Shown: positions 33,090 to 42,350, counted from the first letter of the stretch. The stretch: 44,250 nucleotides of DNA from CAYJIL01 sp964370235 (GCA_964370235.1 CAYJIL010000004.1:1-44250); one strand, 5' to 3'. Numbers and translations: made by a program. The notes: generated by a model not told the origin, from the sequence alone.

Positions 33090-34505
33090 TTATTGTCGCC
33101 TTACTAGCGAGACGATATTTTCGACATGGTGTGTATGTGGAAACATATCGACCGGCTGTACGCTAACAACACTATAATCTGCATCAAAAATAGCAAGATC
33201 ACGTGCCTGTGTAGCTGGATTACAGCTCACATATACCATGCGAGATGGTGCTGCACGCAAAATTGTATGTGCTACCTCTTCGTCAATACCTGCACGTGGA
33301 GGGTCAAGAATAATAACGTCTGGGTGCCCATGCTCTGCAATAAAACCATCGTTTAGCACCTTCTTCATATCGCCAGCATAGAAGCTAGTGTTTGATATGC
33401 CGTTAATTTCTGAGTTTACGTGTGCATCCTCAATTGCCTCTGGTACATACTCAATGCCGACAACCTTTTTGGCTTGTCTAGCAACAAAGTTGGCAATTGT
33501 ACCCGTACCCGTATATAGGTCATAAACCACCTCGTTTGGTGATATATTAGCTGCCTCTCTGGTTAGCTTATAAAGGTTATAAGCCTGCGGAGAGTTAGTC
33601 TGATAGAACGATTTTGGCCCTACCTTAAACTTAAGATCCTCCATAGCTTCCATAATGTGGTCTTTTCCGCTGAAAAGAATTACATCAAGGTCGTTATATG
33701 AGTCGTTTAGTTTTTCGTTAATGATGTAGTTGAGCGATGTGATTTGAGGGAACATATCTCTAACGTGAGATAATAGTGCCTCCTGCTTTTGCTCGTCGCT
33801 ATAACCAAATACAACAATAACCATAACGTCACCCGTAGTCGATGTACGCACTACGATACCACGCATATATCCTTCGTGGGTACGACTATTATAATATGTA
33901 TATTCGTTCTCAGTTGTAAACTTACGAATCTCATTTCTTATTGAATTAGATGGCTCATCCTGTAAATAGCAATGGTCAATATCTACGATTTTATCAAAAA
34001 ATCCGCTGATATGAAAACCTAATGCACCGCCCCTATTCGACAAATCTTCGCCACTTAATTGCTCGGCACGTGTTATCCATCGTTTGTCAGAGAAGCTAAA
34101 CTCTAGTTTATTACGATAATATGTTGTTGCCTCGCTCCCAAGTATTGGAGTGATTGGTGGAAGTTCTACCTTGCCAATGCGAGATAGCTGATCTTCTACT
34201 TGTTTTTGTTTTGCCTTTAGCTGCTCTGAGTAAGGAAGTGATTGCCACTTACATCCGCCGCATTCGCCATAGTGTGGGCAAAATGGATCGACTCTCAAAG
34301 GTGAGCGTTCAACAAAATCAACAATATATCCCTCCATGTATCGGCGACGTTTGTTGTTAACCTGAACATTAACAACATCACCAACAACTGCATAAGGAAC
34401 AAAAACGACCATGTCGTTGTACTTACCAAGTGCCTTTCCCTCGGCTGCGATATCCACTATCTCTAGTGACTCAATAAGTGGGTATTTACCCTTTTTTCTT
34501 GCCAT
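33090..34505 (-). CDS. rlmD: RlmD/RumA-family 23S rRNA (uracil-C5) methyltransferase
   Basis: A 471-residue SAM enzyme with an N-terminal TRAM domain (about 8-66), an iron-sulfur cysteine cluster C76, C82 and C85 plus a later cysteine in IDHCYLQD, and a methyltransferase domain with FYQTNSPQA, YDLYTGTGTIANF, ILDPPRAGI and the catalytic YVSCNPATQARDL. It methylates a uridine in 23S rRNA (U1939 in E. coli); the exact site here is inferred. It is first in an operon with mnmD. A TATATTTG -7 box lies at 34534-34541. Confidence 0.92.
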   Translation of the reverse strand: MARKKGKYPLIESLEIVDIAAEGKALGKYNDMVVFVPYAVVGDVVNVQVNNKRRRYMEGYIVDFVERSPLRVDPFCPHYGECGGCKWQSLPYSEQLKAKQKQVEDQLSRIGKVELPPITPILGSEATTYYRNKLEFSFSDKRWITRAEQLSGEDLSNRGGALGFHISGFFDKIVDIDHCYLQDEPSNSIRNEIRKFTTENEYTYYNSRTHEGYMRGIVVRTSTTGDVMVIVVFGYSDEQKQEALLSHVRDMFPQITSLNYIINEKLNDSYNDLDVILFSGKDHIMEAMEDLKFKVGPKSFYQTNSPQAYNLYKLTREAANISPNEVVYDLYTGTGTIANFVARQAKKVVGIEYVPEAIEDAHVNSEINGISNTSFYAGDMKKVLNDGFIAEHGHPDVIILDPPRAGIDEEVAHTILRAAPSRMVYVSCNPATQARDLAIFDADYSVVSVQPVDMFPHTHHVENIVSLVRRQ

Positions 34506-34533
34506 ATTAACGTTGTAAAGTATGTGTTTGCTA

Positions 34534-34541
34534 CAAATATA
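34534..34541 (-). promoter_or_regulatory. -7 box of rlmD-mnmD
   Basis: TATATTTG on the minus strand, 28 bases before the ATG. The -33 element is not clear. Confidence 0.5.
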
Positions 34542-34703
34542 ATAATTAATATCTTAATTATAAGATATTTCACTATTAATTTAATTATTAATTTAACCAG
34601 TTTGGAAATGATGTATATGACTACCCCACCAACTAGCCCATAAATGTAGACTAAAACCCAAGGGGGCTATTTGTGTAGAGTTGGGATTGGTAGCTTATTA
34701 CAT

Positions 34704-34733
34704 AAAAAAAGGGTTGAAGATAACTTCAACCCT
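34704..34733 (-). terminator. Terminator of tRNA-Ser
   Basis: A perfect 10-bp stem (AGGGTTGAAG/CTTCAACCCT) with a 4-base loop, followed on the minus strand by T7, begins right at the end of the tRNA. Confidence 0.9.
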
Positions 34734-34822
<89 letters not shown>

Positions 34823-34833
34823 CGATGCGATTG

Positions 34834-34864
34834 CAAAGATAATAATAAAATTATTACTTCCAAA
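34834..34864 (-). promoter_or_regulatory. Promoter of tRNA-Ser
   Basis: The minus strand reads TTTG (34864-34861), 19 bases, then TATCTTTG (34841-34834). It ends 12 bases before the tRNA and abuts the prs terminator. Confidence 0.8.
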
Positions 34865-34867
34865 GAA

Positions 34868-34931
34868 AAAAGGCTAATTATTTGCTATAAAATAACGTTA
34901 AAACTATTTTATAACAGATAATCAGCCTTTT
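34868..34931 (-). terminator. Terminator of prs
   Basis: Arms 34868-34894 and 34905-34931 form an imperfect 27-bp stem with core AAAAGGCT/AGCCTTTT and three mismatched or wobble positions, just after the prs stop. Confidence 0.75.
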
Positions 34932-34945
34932 ATAATTACATATTA

Positions 34946-35881
34946 CTAAAGAACAAAGCGTGAGCTAATCTCCTTGTAGTTGTAAACTCTCTCGATAACA
35001 TCGGCAAAGATGTTAGAAACCGAAAGAACTGTGAATTTGCTTGTGTCTACATCGTCTCTTAGTGGAATTGTGTCTGTAACAATTACCTCTGTTAGAGCCG
35101 AAGCGTTAATTCTGTCATAAGCAGGACCCGAAAGAATTGGGTGTGTAACCACTGCACGCACGCTGCGAGCACCATACTCCATCATCATGTCGGCAGCCAA
35201 AGTAATAGTACCTGCTGTGTCGATCATGTCGTCAAGAATAACAATGTCTTTGCCTTTAACATCGCCAATAACGGTCATTTTTGCCACCTCATTAGCCTTT
35301 TCACGCTGCTTGTGACACACAACCATTGGCGCTTGTAGGTGTTTGCTATATGTGTTAGCACGTTTTGCAGCACCCATATCTGGGGCAGCAATCGAAAGGT
35401 TCTCGATGTTCAAAGAACGAAGGTAAGGTACAAATATACCACTTGCATATAGGTGGTCTACTGGTACGTCAAAGAAACCTTGAATCTGATCTGCGTGTAG
35501 ATCCATAGTCATGATACGCTCTACGCCTGCAGCCTTAAGAATGTTGGCAACCATCTTAGCGCCGATAGATACCCTTGGTCTGTCTTTTCTATCCTGGCGT
35601 GCCCAACCAAAGTATGGCATAACTGCCACAACACGGTGTGCAGAAGCCCTCTTAGCGGCATCTATCATAAGCAATAGCTCAAATAGATTGTCAACAGGAG
35701 GAAATGTAGATTGAATAATAAAGACTGTACAACCTCGGATACTCTCCTCGTATGCTGGCTGAAACTCTCCATCGCTAAACTCTAATACCGATGATTGACC
35801 AAGCTCAATTCCAAAATCTTTAGCAATCTTCTCTGCTAGATAACGCGAGCCACGACCCGCAAAAAATTTAATTGTGTGCAT
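34946..35881 (-). CDS. prs: Ribose-phosphate pyrophosphokinase
   Basis: PRPP synthetase (311 residues) makes PRPP from ribose 5-phosphate and ATP for nucleotide, histidine and tryptophan synthesis. The flexible N-terminal segment KFFAGRGSRYLAEKIA, the ATP region GWARQDRKDRPR, metal/PRPP-binding DLHADQIQGFF, the PRPP loop DDMIDTAGT and VTDTIPL are all present. It lies 18 bases after engB on the same strand and ends at a strong hairpin. Confidence 0.97.
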   Translation of the reverse strand: MHTIKFFAGRGSRYLAEKIAKDFGIELGQSSVLEFSDGEFQPAYEESIRGCTVFIIQSTFPPVDNLFELLLMIDAAKRASAHRVVAVMPYFGWARQDRKDRPRVSIGAKMVANILKAAGVERIMTMDLHADQIQGFFDVPVDHLYASGIFVPYLRSLNIENLSIAAPDMGAAKRANTYSKHLQAPMVVCHKQREKANEVAKMTVIGDVKGKDIVILDDMIDTAGTITLAADMMMEYGARSVRAVVTHPILSGPAYDRINASALTEVIVTDTIPLRDDVDTSKFTVLSVSNIFADVIERVYNYKEISSRFVL

Positions 35882-35899
35882 TTTGTCTATGGTTGATTT

Positions 35900-36514
35900 T
35901 TAATCGTTGATACTACTATCTTCCCCTTTTACAAGTGATTGTATATAATCCAACAGCTCCTCCTTGCCTGTGCCGTGTGCACTAGAGGTGATGAATGTTG
36001 GTGGTAATTCGTCCCAGTTCTCTAATAGTTTTTTGCAATATCTGTCTCGATGAACTAGTGCCATGTTTGCCGATAGCTTGTCTGCCTTGGTAAAGATAAT
36101 ACCAAACGGAACAGCGTTCTCTCCCAAGAAATTGATAAAGTCCAAGTCTACCTTTTGGGCTTCATGGCGAATATCTATAAGTACAAAGAGCATGTATAAG
36201 CCCTCGTGCTTAGTGATGTAGTTGGTGTTTAGTGATGAAAATTTTTCGCGGCTCTTTTTCGAAACCCTAGCATATCCATAACCCGGAAGGTCGACTAGAT
36301 ACCACTCTTTGTTAATAAGGAAATGGTTTATGAGTCTTGTCTTACCCGGAGTCGACGACACCTTTGCAAGACCTTTGTGTGCTGTAAGCGTATTTATAAG
36401 CGACGACTTACCCACATTACTTCGACCAATAAATGCAAACTCCTTGATATCAGTGTTAGGACACTGACTCACTTTTTCGCTACTGCATTGAAAAACTGCC
36501 GATTTAATAACCAT
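35900..36514 (-). CDS. engB: Ribosome-biogenesis GTP-binding protein EngB/YsxC
   Basis: A 204-residue GTPase of the YihA/YsxC family required for 50S assembly and division. G1 GRSNVGKS, G2 TPGKT, G3 DLPGYG and G4 TKAD are all present. The start is ATG 36514 (MVIKSAVFQ); an in-frame TTG two codons earlier is less likely. It is the first gene of the engB-prs pair, with a long leader of about 100 bases from the -7 box at 36623-36630. Confidence 0.95.
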   Translation of the reverse strand: MVIKSAVFQCSSEKVSQCPNTDIKEFAFIGRSNVGKSSLINTLTAHKGLAKVSSTPGKTRLINHFLINKEWYLVDLPGYGYARVSKKSREKFSSLNTNYITKHEGLYMLFVLIDIRHEAQKVDLDFINFLGENAVPFGIIFTKADKLSANMALVHRDRYCKKLLENWDELPPTFITSSAHGTGKEELLDYIQSLVKGEDSSIND

Positions 36515-36622
36515 TATCAAAAATAATTGCGCACAGAGTAAATACTCTTATGCAGCTTTAACCCCCTTTTTTTCTGCTAATTACAGAAAAGATAATAGAG
36601 CTTTGATGCTCTATTCTAAGTG

Positions 36623-36630
36623 CAAAGGTA
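36623..36630 (-). promoter_or_regulatory. -7 box of engB-prs
   Basis: TACCTTTG on the minus strand. No well-spaced -33 element is visible. Confidence 0.45.
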
Positions 36631-36909
36631 ATTTATAATAAGCAGGATTAAAAGAGATAAACCATTTTTTTTGTAATAAATATGAAAATTAGCCTCAAAA
36701 CATAGTTGTAGAGGCGTGTGGCAAGCATTGCTTTTGTGCCAATCTTTAACTAAATATACACAAAAGCAGTTAATTCATGATGCTCTGTTATTACATAGCA
36801 ACTACAAAGAAATGTTGCGTTGTAGGGCTTTTTATAAGCCGATTTTAGTGGCATGAATAATATTTTGAAAATAAATCAAGATATATGGTTATATATAAGA
36901 AAAAATACT

Positions 36910-36917
36910 TAATTTTG
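36910..36917 (+). promoter_or_regulatory. -7 box of lipA-lipB-recJ
   Basis: TAATTTTG matches TAnnTTTG and lies 28 bases before the lipA ATG. The -33 element is weak. Confidence 0.5.
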
Positions 36918-36945
36918 CATTAATTGGAAAATAATAAACTTAATA

Positions 36946-37833
36946 ATGTGTATAAAGCATGAGAGTGTAATTCGTAAACCAAGTTGGCTAAAAATCAACC
37001 TAAAAAACTCTAGTTGTTACTCTGTGGTATCACAAACCACAAAGTCACATGCACTAAACACCATTTGTGTTAGTGGCAAATGCCCAAACATGAACGAGTG
37101 TTGGAGTAGAGGTACAGCCACATTTATGATTCTAGGAGATATATGCACTCGCTCCTGTCGGTTCTGTGCCACGGCAACTGGTAGACCACTTCCTCAAGAT
37201 GAGAGGGAGCCTTCACGTGTTGCATCGTCAGTAAAGGCACTAGGGCTAAAACATGCTGTTATCACCTCGGTAACTCGTGATGATCTAGCCGATGGTGGAG
37301 CCTATATTTGGGCTCAAACCGTTAATAAGGTTCGTGAAAAAAATCCAAGAACAACGATAGAACTCCTTATCCCCGACATGAATTCAAGGGTAGAGGATAT
37401 AGATACAATACTGGCTTCGGGTGCCGATATTGTGGGTCACAATATCGAAACCGTTGAGAGGCTAACACCGTCGGTGCGCTCAAAGGCAAAGTATCACACA
37501 TCGCTAGAGGTAATCTCACACATTGCATCTAGTGGAGTAAAGGCCAAAAGTGGGCTTATGGTAGGATTGGGCGAAGAGCCAAGCGAGGTTCTTCAAACAC
37601 TTCGTGATTTAAGAGCGGCAGGTTGCTCGATAGTTACTATCGGACAATACCTTTGCCCATCAAAAGATCACCTGCCGGTAGTGAGATATGTTACGCCGAG
37701 CGAGTTCGACAACTTTAAGAGTGCAGCCCTAGAGATGGGCTTTGACTATGTGGCAAGTGGGCCACTGGTTCGCTCTTCATATATGGCAGAGCAGGCTTTG
37801 CCAAAAATTAAAAGACCACTAAGAGAGCTATAA
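36946..37833 (+). CDS. lipA: Lipoyl synthase
   Basis: LipA (295 residues) is a radical SAM enzyme that inserts two sulfurs into protein-bound octanoyl groups. Auxiliary cluster cysteines C41, C46 and C52 (CVSGKCPNMNEC), radical SAM cysteines C67, C71 and C74 (CTRSCRFC) and the C-terminal RSSY motif needed for the auxiliary cluster are all present. lipB follows 2 bases later, forming a complete endogenous lipoylation module for 2-oxoacid dehydrogenases or the glycine cleavage system, which are not in the window. Confidence 0.97.
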   Translation: MCIKHESVIRKPSWLKINLKNSSCYSVVSQTTKSHALNTICVSGKCPNMNECWSRGTATFMILGDICTRSCRFCATATGRPLPQDEREPSRVASSVKALGLKHAVITSVTRDDLADGGAYIWAQTVNKVREKNPRTTIELLIPDMNSRVEDIDTILASGADIVGHNIETVERLTPSVRSKAKYHTSLEVISHIASSGVKAKSGLMVGLGEEPSEVLQTLRDLRAAGCSIVTIGQYLCPSKDHLPVVRYVTPSEFDNFKSAALEMGFDYVASGPLVRSSYMAEQALPKIKRPLREL

Positions 37834-37835
37834 TT

Positions 37836-38486
37836 ATGGTAGTTGAGCTAAGAGATGTTGGAGTTATTGCCTACGATGAGGCGCTTTCGTTGCAGAGAAA
37901 CCTACACGCTAGGGCTCTAGCAGGCGATGGATGTTCTGTAGTGCTATGTGAACACCCACATGTTTATACTCTTGGCAAGAGTGGCAAAAATAGTAACCTC
38001 CTAATTGGTGACGATATGCTAAAACGCATTGGTGCAACGTTCTATAAGAGCGACCGAGGAGGTGATATCACATATCATGGCTATGGGCAGCTAGTTGGTT
38101 ACCCAATAGTCAATATCGAGGAACTCGGCTTAGGTGTCCGAGGATATATTGAGGCACTAGAGAGTGCTATTATTGCAGTGATTGCTAGTTATGGAATCAC
38201 AGGCACTAGAGTAGATGGCCGCACAGGTGTGTGGGTAGAGAGTGGCGGAATGCAACGCAAGATTTGCGCCATCGGGGTATATATGTCTCGTTATGTCTCT
38301 ATGCATGGTTTTGCACTTAATGTAAATACCGATCTACGATATTTTGACTATATCAATCCGTGTGGTTTTGCCATAGGCACAGTCACATCTATTGCCAAAG
38401 AAACAGGCCGTGAGATTGATATGGTAGAGGTTAAAAAGCTCATAGTAAAAGAGCTTGCAACCCATTTGAGATGTAAGATAGAATAA
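37836..38486 (+). CDS. lipB: Octanoyl-[acyl-carrier-protein]:protein N-octanoyltransferase
   Basis: LipB (216 residues) moves octanoate from acyl carrier protein to apo-lipoyl domains. The RGGDITYHGYGQLVGYP signature (74-90), catalytic Lys142 in RKICAIG and catalytic Cys176 in NPCGF are all present. It lies 2 bases after lipA and 12 before recJ, so the three genes are co-transcribed. Confidence 0.97.
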   Translation: MVVELRDVGVIAYDEALSLQRNLHARALAGDGCSVVLCEHPHVYTLGKSGKNSNLLIGDDMLKRIGATFYKSDRGGDITYHGYGQLVGYPIVNIEELGLGVRGYIEALESAIIAVIASYGITGTRVDGRTGVWVESGGMQRKICAIGVYMSRYVSMHGFALNVNTDLRYFDYINPCGFAIGTVTSIAKETGREIDMVEVKKLIVKELATHLRCKIE

Positions 38487-38498
38487 AAAAATAGACAT

Positions 38499-40253
38499 AT
38501 GACAATCGTGAAAAGGTGGAACTCTAAACCCTGCGGGGATGAGGAGACCACGCAAAGGCTCGCAGAGAGTCTTTCAATTCCGCCGGTTCTCGCTTGCTTG
38601 CTGACACTTAGGGGTATTACTACAGAGAACGAAGCTAAACGCTTTTTTAACCCTAAGCTCAGTGAGTTGTACGATCCGTTCCTAATGAAGGACATGGATC
38701 TTGCTGTGGCGCGAGTCCGTAAGGCAATAGAGGAGGATGAAACAATCCTTGTCTATGGTGACTACGATGTGGATGGAACAACGGCCGTTGCGCTGTTTTA
38801 CTCATTCCTAAAATCGTTGGGTCACGAAAAACTAAAGTTCTATATTCCAGATCGCTATACCGAAGGGTATGGTATATCATACAAGGGTATAGACTATGGT
38901 AGAGATAACGGTGTAACTCTGATAGTTGCGCTAGATTGCGGCATAAAGGCTACCGACAAGGTAGAGTATGCCACAGAGCATGGCATAGATGTAATAATCT
39001 GTGACCACCATATGCCGGGGGACGAAATTCCCAAGGCGGTGGCAGTGCTTGACCCTAAGCGTGAGGATTGCCCCTATCCGTTTAAAGACCTTGCAGGTTG
39101 TGGAGTTGGCTTTAAGCTAGCACAAGCATACTGTGAGACCTATGGCGAAGATGTGCAAAAGGCATATTCGTTGCTAGATCTTGTGGTGGTATCTATTGCA
39201 TCGGACATTGTCCCTGTGGTAGATGAGAATCGCATTCTTGCATACTATGGCCTAAAGCAATTAAACTCAAAACCAAACAAAGGTTTGCGTTCGGTGATAA
39301 AGATATGTGGCCTCGAGCGACATAGCATCACCATCGACGACATTGTCTTTAAGATTGGCCCTAGAATTAATGCAGCTGGCCGCATGGAGCAAGACGATGA
39401 TATGCGCTCAAAGGTTTCGGGTGGTAACGATGCAGTGCGTCTACTTATCTCTAACACAGACGAAAACGCACACAAGTATGGCAACATAATCGACACCTTT
39501 AATAGCGACCGCAAAGAGATTGATCGCACCATAACACTAGAGGCACACGATATTGTTATGCAAGATGACGATGCAAACAAAAAGTGTACTATCATCTATA
39601 ATCCAGACTGGATTAAGGGTATCGTAGGTATTGTAGCATCTCGACTTATCGAGCGTTACTATCGTCCAACGGTAGTGTTAACAATGAGCAATGGTTATAT
39701 TACTGGTTCGGCACGTAGTGTCCCCGGTTTCGACCTATACCAAGCAGTAGAGCACTGTGCCGACTTGCTAGAGAATTTTGGTGGCCATATGTATGCAGCA
39801 GGCATGACTATGAAACCCGAAAATCTCGAAAAGTTTAGAGTAAAGTTCGAGAAATATGTCGATGAGCACATCGAGCCACAAATGCTTATTCCTCAAATAG
39901 ACATCGATTACAACCTATCTTTAGCACAGATAGATCGTAAGTTCCGTGATGTTTTGTGCAAGTTCCAGCCATTTGGGCCGGGTAATCCTGCTCCAATCTT
40001 TAGAACAGACAATGTTTGTGACTATGGGCATGGGCGCCGAGTTGGTGGGCATTTAGAGCACATTAAGATGGACATTATCAACAAAGACTGTGTGTCTCCT
40101 ATTTCGGCAATTGCCTTTGGGCAGTCACAGCACGCTACCCATGTGTTGGGAGGTAAGTCGTTTGATATTTGCTATACGGTGGTAGAGAACACATATCGTG
40201 GCGAGGTTAAACCACAGCTACGAATAAAAGATATAAGCACTACAAAAAAGTAG
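38499..40253 (+). CDS. recJ: Single-stranded-DNA-specific exonuclease RecJ
   Basis: RecJ (584 residues) degrades single-stranded DNA 5' to 3' in recombination and mismatch repair. It has the DHH-superfamily motifs VYGDYDVDGTTA (motif I), ALDCGI and ICDHHMPG (motif III), the DHHA1 domain with GSARSVPGFDLY and FGGHMYAAGM, and a C-terminal OB-fold (FGPGNPAPIF onward). It is the third gene of the lipA-lipB-recJ operon, an unusual functional mix. A 17-bp terminator follows. Confidence 0.96.
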   Translation: MTIVKRWNSKPCGDEETTQRLAESLSIPPVLACLLTLRGITTENEAKRFFNPKLSELYDPFLMKDMDLAVARVRKAIEEDETILVYGDYDVDGTTAVALFYSFLKSLGHEKLKFYIPDRYTEGYGISYKGIDYGRDNGVTLIVALDCGIKATDKVEYATEHGIDVIICDHHMPGDEIPKAVAVLDPKREDCPYPFKDLAGCGVGFKLAQAYCETYGEDVQKAYSLLDLVVVSIASDIVPVVDENRILAYYGLKQLNSKPNKGLRSVIKICGLERHSITIDDIVFKIGPRINAAGRMEQDDDMRSKVSGGNDAVRLLISNTDENAHKYGNIIDTFNSDRKEIDRTITLEAHDIVMQDDDANKKCTIIYNPDWIKGIVGIVASRLIERYYRPTVVLTMSNGYITGSARSVPGFDLYQAVEHCADLLENFGGHMYAAGMTMKPENLEKFRVKFEKYVDEHIEPQMLIPQIDIDYNLSLAQIDRKFRDVLCKFQPFGPGNPAPIFRTDNVCDYGHGRRVGGHLEHIKMDIINKDCVSPISAIAFGQSQHATHVLGGKSFDICYTVVENTYRGEVKPQLRIKDISTTKK

Positions 40254-40269
40254 TAGTGTGTTAATAACA

Positions 40270-40308
40270 AAAATAGGGTGTATCGATCAATTCGATACAC
40301 CCTATTTT
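40270..40308 (+). terminator. Terminator of the lipA-lipB-recJ operon
   Basis: A perfect 17-bp stem (40270-40286 with 40292-40308, core AGGGTGTATCGA) has a 5-base loop. Confidence 0.88.
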
Positions 40309-40319
40309 GTGTAAGAATA

Positions 40320-40427
40320 TGTATCAAAATTCAGTTTTGGGGCTTTGTGGTGAGCATAAACCGCAGCGTACACTGGGTACGTGAGGATTTAGGCGAAGCA
40401 GAAAGTGACAAAAATGTTTTTGATACA
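40320..40427. repeat. Inverted-repeat-bounded structured element, about 108 bp
   Basis: The ends TGTATCAAAA (40320-40329) and TTTTGATACA (40418-40427) are perfect 10-bp inverted repeats, with a further 5-bp pairing (TTTTG/CAAAA) inside. The enclosed sequence has a CGTAC/GTACG hairpin around 40367-40381. It has no coding potential that I trust and its composition is more GC-rich than the flanking sequence. It may be a dispersed intergenic repeat, a MITE-like element or a structured RNA. Confidence 0.45.
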
Positions 40428-40490
40428 AATTCATTTTGTTATATGGTTGCTATCTTGGTAGTGTGGCGTACATATAGCCCCCTTGCGCAA

Positions 40491-40522
40491 AGGGGTGTCT
40501 CGAACCAAATCGAAACACCCCT
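40491..40522 (-). terminator. Terminator of ahpF
   Basis: AGGGGTGTCTCGA (40491-40503) pairs with TCGAAACACCCCT (40510-40522) with one wobble. On the minus strand TTTG follows. The preceding CCCC/GGGG pairing around 40478-40495 overlaps it. Confidence 0.65.
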
Positions 40523-40547
40523 CGCTCGTAATAGATAAACTTCCTTT

Positions 40548-42098
40548 TTAAATTTCGCCTCTAACTCTGTCGTCAAATGCTGCCAGAGAGGCTTTTGCAC
40601 CTTCGCCCATGGCGATGATTATTTGCTTATAACTAACATCGGTTACATCACCAGCTCCGTAAATTCCCTTTGCCGAGCTACGTCCGTTGCGGTCGATAAC
40701 TATTTCGCCTGCACGATTTGTCTCTACTAGCTCTTTAACAATACTACTGTTTGCCGATAGTCCAATTTGCACAAAGATACCTGCAAGGTTGATCTCTTGC
40801 TCCTCTTGGCTTGTTCTGTTGCGAATAACCACCGAGTTAACTTTGCTACCATCGCCTACAATGCGGCGAGTTTCTACGTTTGTGATAACCTCTACATTTG
40901 GTAGTGACGCTAGTTTGTCTTGTAGAACGGTATCTGCCTTTAGGGTATCCATAAACTCAAGAACAGTAACCTTTGAACATATACCTGCTAGGTCTATTGC
41001 AGCCTCGATACCAGAGTTTCCACCACCAATAACAGCTACATCTTTGCCTTTGTAGAATGGGCCATCACAGTGTGGGCAAAATGCCACGCCACGTCCAATG
41101 TATTCGGCTTCGCCCTCAACCGACAGCCTACGCCATGATGCACCAGTGGCAACAATTAGAGCTTTGGTTGTTAACACTTCGCCGCCTTTGATGTTGATTT
41201 GGCGATAGTCGTCGTGCTGCTCGATAGATTCTATTTGGCGACTCTCTAGTATGTCGATGTTATATTCAGACATGTGTGCTCTTAGATCACCTGCTAGTGC
41301 AGCACCCGTAGTTTGTGGTTTTGAGATAAGGTTCTCGATACCAACAGTCTCGTTAACCTGTCCACCAACTACACCTGCCACTACTGCTACGCTTAGACCC
41401 TTGCGAGCCGAGTATATGGCTGCCGTAGCACCTGCTGGGCCACCACCTGCTACCACAACATCATACTCCTTTGGCTCAAATGTTGCCAAGGCAGCCTCCG
41501 AACCAAATTGCTCCTCTAGTTTGTCTAGCAATTCGCCCATAGTTGATCTACCAACGCTAAGTACCTTGCCGTTACTATATACCGTAGGAACCGATTGTAC
41601 GTTTAGTTTCTCGACCTCCTCTTGGTTAATAGCTCCATCTACTGCTTCGTGCTTAATGTTAGAGTTGATGATTGCCATAATGTTAAGTGATTGCACAATG
41701 TCGGGGCAGTTGGTACAACTTAACGAAATATATGACGTTAAGTTAATTTCGCCTTTTAGCGACTCTATACGTCTTTTTGTAAAGTCATCGGGTAGGTTCT
41801 TACCTTTGCCATCGCTATTTAGTATCGCAAGCAGTAGCGAAGTAAACTCGTGTCCCGTTGGAATTGCTCTAAAGCTAATGCCTGTTGTGTTTTCGTTCTT
41901 TAGTACCGAAACACACAAGCCTGTGCCATTTTCTTGGCGAAACGAGATTTTATCGCTACAACTAGCCACATCTTGTAGTAGTTCTGCTGCTTCATTTAGT
42001 GATTGGTCTCCCTCTGCTACACTTAGTAATAGGGTATAATTAGCGTCAAGGTTTGCAAAGAGCCCTTTTAGCTGCTCCTTCATTGCGTTATCTATCAT
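40548..42098 (-). CDS. ahpF: Alkyl hydroperoxide reductase subunit F
   Basis: AhpF (516 residues) passes electrons from NADH through FAD to AhpC. The N-terminal tandem thioredoxin-fold domain carries C128-x2-C131 (CTNC), the FAD loop VVAGGGPAGATAA lies at about 215-227, the second redox pair is C341-x2-C344 (CPHC), and the NAD domain has VIGGGNSGIEAA. The first fold lacks the CxxC, as in known AhpF. It lies downstream of ahpC on the same strand, with 252 bases between them containing a hairpin. Confidence 0.96.
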   Translation of the reverse strand: MIDNAMKEQLKGLFANLDANYTLLLSVAEGDQSLNEAAELLQDVASCSDKISFRQENGTGLCVSVLKNENTTGISFRAIPTGHEFTSLLLAILNSDGKGKNLPDDFTKRRIESLKGEINLTSYISLSCTNCPDIVQSLNIMAIINSNIKHEAVDGAINQEEVEKLNVQSVPTVYSNGKVLSVGRSTMGELLDKLEEQFGSEAALATFEPKEYDVVVAGGGPAGATAAIYSARKGLSVAVVAGVVGGQVNETVGIENLISKPQTTGAALAGDLRAHMSEYNIDILESRQIESIEQHDDYRQINIKGGEVLTTKALIVATGASWRRLSVEGEAEYIGRGVAFCPHCDGPFYKGKDVAVIGGGNSGIEAAIDLAGICSKVTVLEFMDTLKADTVLQDKLASLPNVEVITNVETRRIVGDGSKVNSVVIRNRTSQEEQEINLAGIFVQIGLSANSSIVKELVETNRAGEIVIDRNGRSSAKGIYGAGDVTDVSYKQIIIAMGEGAKASLAAFDDRVRGEI

Positions 42099-42188
42099 AA
42101 TGTAATCTTCTTTTTGTATTAAACGATTCGATTGAAAATCAGTAAATAATATGTTTATAAAACCTTATTATATTGTGACTTTTTAAAA

Positions 42189-42223
42189 AAGAGGGAGAAC
42201 CCATCGTATAGCTCTCCCCCCTA
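42189..42223 (-). terminator. Hairpin between ahpC and ahpF (terminator or attenuator)
   Basis: GGGAGA/TCTCCC arms are followed on the minus strand by TCTTTTTT. It would end most ahpC transcripts before ahpF, or adjust their ratio. Confidence 0.6.
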
Positions 42224-42350
42224 AAATACCATAGAGGCAGGTTAGCGACCTCTATGATTAATTCCTCCCACCCTAGGCCCTAGCGTACAATAGCAACTGT
42301 TATGACAACAAAAATGCTAGGACTCTAATTAGGGAGTATGTTTAAGCAAT

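Larger units (their letters stand above)
36515..36945. other. 431-bp intergenic region between divergent engB and lipA
   Basis: No credible gene is visible. The engB half contains a TACCTTTG -7 box (minus, 36623-36630) and, just after the predicted start, a hairpin ATAGAGC/GCTCTAT (about 36595-36614). The middle contains a perfect 10-bp inverted repeat TGCTTTTGTG/CACAAAAGCA at 36729-36738 and 36759-36768, and smaller hairpins CTACAA/TTGTAG and GGCT/AGCC. The lipA half ends in a TAATTTTG -7 box. Confidence 0.6.

Noticed and set aside
40278..40538. An 86-codon plus-strand frame in the recJ-ahpF gap
   Set aside because: It starts inside the recJ terminator, spans an inverted-repeat element and a second hairpin, and has no promoter or family resemblance.
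41251..42039. A long plus-strand frame (262 codons) within ahpF
   Set aside because: It is antisense to a complete, motif-rich ahpF and is Ser/Pro-rich with no recognisable domain.
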